Part shown: positions 61,566 through 64,000 of the stretch, piece by piece | How positions within the stretch are numbered: the first letter of the stretch is position 1 | Layout of the letters: each line of letters begins with the position of its first letter | Assembly: GCA_002427735.1 (NCBI GenBank) | Contig: DIYP01000015.1 | Location: forward strand, 1-64,000 | Direction of reading: 5' to 3' | Origin: Flavobacteriales bacterium UBA6051 | Lineage (GTDB): Bacteria; Bacteroidota; Bacteroidia; Flavobacteriales_D; Crocinitomicaceae | DNA length: 64,000 bases | Notes under the pieces: model-generated | Told to the model about the DNA's origin: nothing | The model's database searches: none | Seen by the model: the letters and a program-made list of their open reading frames with translations, nothing else | Translations under genes and position numbers: made by a program

Positions 61566-62489
61566 CTACAATTGAAGCATTAAAAACTCATAGAGAGCTA
61601 CCATGCTTTCTATGTCTTTTTTAAAGACTTTTTCATCCGGTGTGTGAACATTGTCCTCCGGTGCTCCAATAAAACACCAGTCAATCGGTAAGTCAGATTT
61701 TTGCAACATACCGCCGTCGCTACCTCCTGCAGATTCTACTTCTAATTGAAACGGAACTCCAGATTCTTTTGCCAGTTCGATAATTCTTTCGAGGTAAGAT
61801 CGTCTTGGCAATCCACTGTCACGCATCGAAATAGCCACACCACCACCGTGCTTTACACCTGGAGTAACCCATGTAATATCCGAAATTAACGCCTGGTATA
61901 CGCCATATTCTTCCATAAGGTATTTTGCACAAAATGCGACTGAATTACCACCATGCTCTTCGTAGGTGGAAAATACAATGGCTCCGTTTTCCATTGTTTC
62001 TGCCACTTTCAATGCCGCCCAAACGCCAAGTCGATTGTCCATATACGGTGACTGAATGTATTCAGTCGTCTCACGAAAATTGGGTTTAAACGTGAGAAGC
62101 GTACCGCGGTCAATTTCTCTATCAAAAACATACTGATAACTGCTGTTTCCATGCTCATCTTCAATGACCATTAGCTCGGTGAGTATCTCTCCCTGACTAT
62201 CTGAACCAACGAGCTGCATCCCATCAATAGTACGTGGCCCGCCTACTTTAATGAGTTCTTTGTCGTAACCAGTGGAAAAACCAATACTGTCCATATGCGC
62301 ATAAATGGCCGTTCTCGGTTGTCCAAAAACAAGTATCAGACAATCTTGAAAACCTCTGCCCTCAATAATTTTCGGCATAGATTTCCATCCAATACTAGCC
62401 CCATTAATGTACTCTTTTAAGAAAGCCTTCATTGGCCCCTCATTGCTGGCTGCTGCCCGAACTTCAACTAATCTTTCTAGTAATTCCAA
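61566..62489 (-). CDS. M42-family aminopeptidase
   Basis: 307 residues. Dinuclear-metal aminopeptidase of the M42/M20-like fold. Metal-site pieces visible: AHMDSIGF near residue 70 (His-Asp), YMDNRLGVW near 149 (bridging Asp), STYEEHGG near 175 (Glu-Glu), ISDITWV near 199 (Asp), and NVHTPDE near 284 (His). The set fits glutamyl or general aminopeptidases that trim peptides in the cytosol. There is no signal peptide. It is followed upstream on the same strand by the carboxypeptidase-regulatory-like gene (9 bp), so both may be one transcript. Confidence 0.85.
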   Translation of the reverse strand: MELLERLVEVRAAASNEGPMKAFLKEYINGASIGWKSMPKIIEGRGFQDCLILVFGQPRTAIYAHMDSIGFSTGYDKELIKVGGPRTIDGMQLVGSDSQGEILTELMVIEDEHGNSSYQYVFDREIDRGTLLTFKPNFRETTEYIQSPYMDNRLGVWAALKVAETMENGAIVFSTYEEHGGNSVAFCAKYLMEEYGVYQALISDITWVTPGVKHGGGVAISMRDSGLPRRSYLERIIELAKESGVPFQLEVESAGGSDGGMLQKSDLPIDWCFIGAPEDNVHTPDEKVFKKDIESMVALYEFLMLQL

Positions 62490-62498
62490 TGTCCCTGA

Positions 62499-63569
62499 TT
62501 ATTTGCGCTCAAAGGTATAAAAACTAGCACTCTCTTTACCGTATGGAATTGTCTCGAAATAATCTTCCACGTTTTTCACGGGACGATCGGGTGCAATAGA
62601 AAGGCCATCGTTTTGCATAAACCCTTTGACAACGTAGATTTCAATAAATTTTCCGTCCACCGCAATTTGTACTAATCCATTTGCAATAATCGTTTTCAGA
62701 AAATATGGCGCTGTACTAAACTCATGATAGCGGTTGAATCGTTTGTAATTAACAAAGAGTCCATCGCCGTCATAACGCTTACTGCTGAGGAAAGCACTAT
62801 TCCAAGTGTACAACTGTCTCCCTTTGTAATTAGTGATCACAGTGGTTTTATCTTTCTCATCTTTTTCAAAAATAAGACGATGCAATTCGTTGTCCGTATT
62901 CCGAATAATCTCCTCTTCCTCAAACTTCAGCTTATATGGTTTCGTTGAGATAAGATCATATTTTAGATTATCCTTGAACTTTTTTATCAACCCCAGGCAG
63001 GTATTTAACAGGGTCGTATCAAAATCCTCCATGTCTTTGGTCTCATTTCGATAGCTGCGACGACCATTTTGACAATGCAAGTTGTATGCGTATTTCTTTT
63101 TTTGAAAGACCTTCTCAATTCCCATTTCGCACACATTATCAAGGTATACTGTATCAGACTTGTATACGACCATTGCCGATTCAAAGTAAACACCCGAAAC
63201 AACACTGGTAGAGCGATCAACATGGTCGCTTGAGTAACTCAAAATTTCATTATATAACTCCATCTTATTGACAGGCTTCACATCGACTTCTTCTAGGTCC
63301 TGATAATCAGGAATGAGAAAAACAGTATCCTGTGGTTTATCCAACTTAAAAAGTTCATAGCCAAAGCATCGTGCTGTCAGTGGAAAATTAGCTTCTTCAT
63401 GATAAATGCGACCAATTTTATTACTCAAACCAACAAACGTGTTGTTACTGTTTAGTAGCTCTACATTCGGAACTGGTATTCGGTAAATTGCATCCATGAA
63501 GACTATTACCTTCTGGCCATACGAAGTCGAAGTCAATGAAAGAATAATGAACAATACTATGAATCTCAT
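62499..63569 (-). CDS. Secreted protein with CarboxypepD-regulatory-like N-terminus
   Basis: 356 residues with a signal peptide (RFIVLFIILSLTSTSYGQ). The N-terminal part (about residues 20-80) has the beta-sandwich pattern of carboxypeptidase-regulatory-like domains: VIVFMDAIYRIPVPNVELLNSNNTFVGLSNKIGRIY, then TARCFGYELFKLDKPQDTVFLI and a long C-terminal domain of unknown type. Such proteins often sit in the periplasm or at the outer membrane. No catalytic motif. It is 9 bp upstream of the aminopeptidase gene and 7 bp after the YigZ-family gene, same strand. Confidence 0.65.
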   Translation of the reverse strand: MRFIVLFIILSLTSTSYGQKVIVFMDAIYRIPVPNVELLNSNNTFVGLSNKIGRIYHEEANFPLTARCFGYELFKLDKPQDTVFLIPDYQDLEEVDVKPVNKMELYNEILSYSSDHVDRSTSVVSGVYFESAMVVYKSDTVYLDNVCEMGIEKVFQKKKYAYNLHCQNGRRSYRNETKDMEDFDTTLLNTCLGLIKKFKDNLKYDLISTKPYKLKFEEEEIIRNTDNELHRLIFEKDEKDKTTVITNYKGRQLYTWNSAFLSSKRYDGDGLFVNYKRFNRYHEFSTAPYFLKTIIANGLVQIAVDGKFIEIYVVKGFMQNDGLSIAPDRPVKNVEDYFETIPYGKESASFYTFERK

Positions 63570-63576
63570 TTCTATT

Positions 63577-64000
63577 TCAATAAATACCTAAATCTGTTAT
63601 TTCCATCGAATCAAACCGCCCAAGTAGAAAACGCAGTTGATCGGAATCATGAAGGTTGAATGAAGTCGTTACGGAACAAGACTCAGCAAACTCCTTATGT
63701 TTGATTTCAAGATCATTTTTTTTCAGCACATTCATTACATGAGGCATGTCGTTGTAGTCGAAATTGAGTCTTACCCAATCAAACACCTCTAATTCAACAA
63801 TCGTTCCGTTTTCCAATGCATCCTTAGCTGCGGTTCTATAGGCATTAATTAATCCACCCACACCTAGTTTAGTTCCTCCGTAATAGCGAACGACTCCAAT
63901 CAGTATATTCGTTAAATCAAAAGATTCAATTTGTCCAAGAATAGGCGGACCAGAGGAATTTGCTGGTTCCCCATCATCATTTGCTCTATATCTACTTTTA
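63577..64000 (-). CDS. YigZ/IMPACT-family protein, 5' end cut by window
   Basis: The reading frame runs on the minus strand from the stop near 63577 out of the window at 64000 without a stop; the visible 141 residues therefore lack the start. The frame reads RANDDGEPANSSGPPIL, VVRYYGGTKLGVGGLINAY and AAKDAL, the highly conserved core of the YigZ/UPF0029 (IMPACT) family. The C-terminal alpha/beta domain (about 80 residues) follows. IMPACT-family proteins are linked to translation control in eukaryotes and have unclear roles in bacteria. It is the first gene of a run with the next two minus-strand genes. Confidence 0.85.
   Translation of the reverse strand, partial: KSRYRANDDGEPANSSGPPILGQIESFDLTNILIGVVRYYGGTKLGVGGLINAYRTAAKDALENGTIVELEVFDWVRLNFDYNDMPHVMNVLKKNDLEIKHKEFAESCSVTTSFNLHDSDQLRFLLGRFDSMEITDLGIY

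Overview
The window comes from a Bacteroidota genome, most likely a gliding or T9SS-bearing member of Flavobacteriales; the exact genus cannot be read from it. The evidence is a GldJ-type gliding lipoprotein, a 1201-residue surface protein with a gliding-type (type B) T9SS C-terminal domain, a GWxTD protein, many short-signal lipoproteins, Bacteroidota-type promoters (TTG, 19-21 bp, TAnnTTTG) in front of both tRNA genes, frequent TTG/GTG starts and few Shine-Dalgarno sequences. Gene order is mostly chromosomal housekeeping, with small accessory patches.

Layout. 0-12 kb: gldJ, murF, an acyl-CoA dehydrogenase, anmK, a Glu/Leu-type dehydrogenase, then nhaD-exbB-exbD-tonB-folC and tRNA-Val(TAC). 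12-24 kb: two hypotheticals, then a TetR-led export operon (regulator, small membrane protein, ABC protein with a degenerate ATPase, HlyD adaptor, TolC-like channel), acs with an SRPBCC gene, and an MFS transporter. 24-29 kb is the most unusual part: four small lipoproteins, one with a Kunitz domain and one with a Kazal domain, flank an ECF sigma factor and a membrane-anchored beta-barrel protein; then comes a TIR-TPR protein preceded by two TCAATTGA palindromes. 29-42 kb: MtfA, a HxlR/DJ-1 pair, an F420-reductase-like protein, a polytopic membrane protein, an SGNH lipoprotein, a lactate/malate dehydrogenase relative, HupE-like and DUF6702-like genes, a TetR/SRPBCC pair with matching operators, and two tandem retropepsin-like proteases. 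42.3-48.5 kb is bracketed by a 47-bp repeat made of the tRNA-Ser 3' end plus its terminator; it holds the T9SS surface protein and an unrecognised helical protein. 48.5-64 kb: GWxTD protein, glycosyltransferase, aroQ, xerD, a long RluA-type synthase, a second sigma/beta-barrel pair, rimO with a 39-residue membrane protein, elbB, pckA, an M42 aminopeptidase and a YigZ-family gene cut by the window end.

How the genes fit together. Envelope biogenesis (murF, anmK, gldJ), TonB energisation and sodium homeostasis dominate the left end. The export operon at 15-20.5 kb has its own regulator and a large imperfect palindrome just after the -7 box. Two ECF sigma/TM-barrel pairs with the same architecture occur 29 kb apart. 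The best candidates for something little described are the inhibitor-lipoprotein/sigma cluster, the stand-alone TIR-TPR protein, and the tRNA-Ser-bounded segment.
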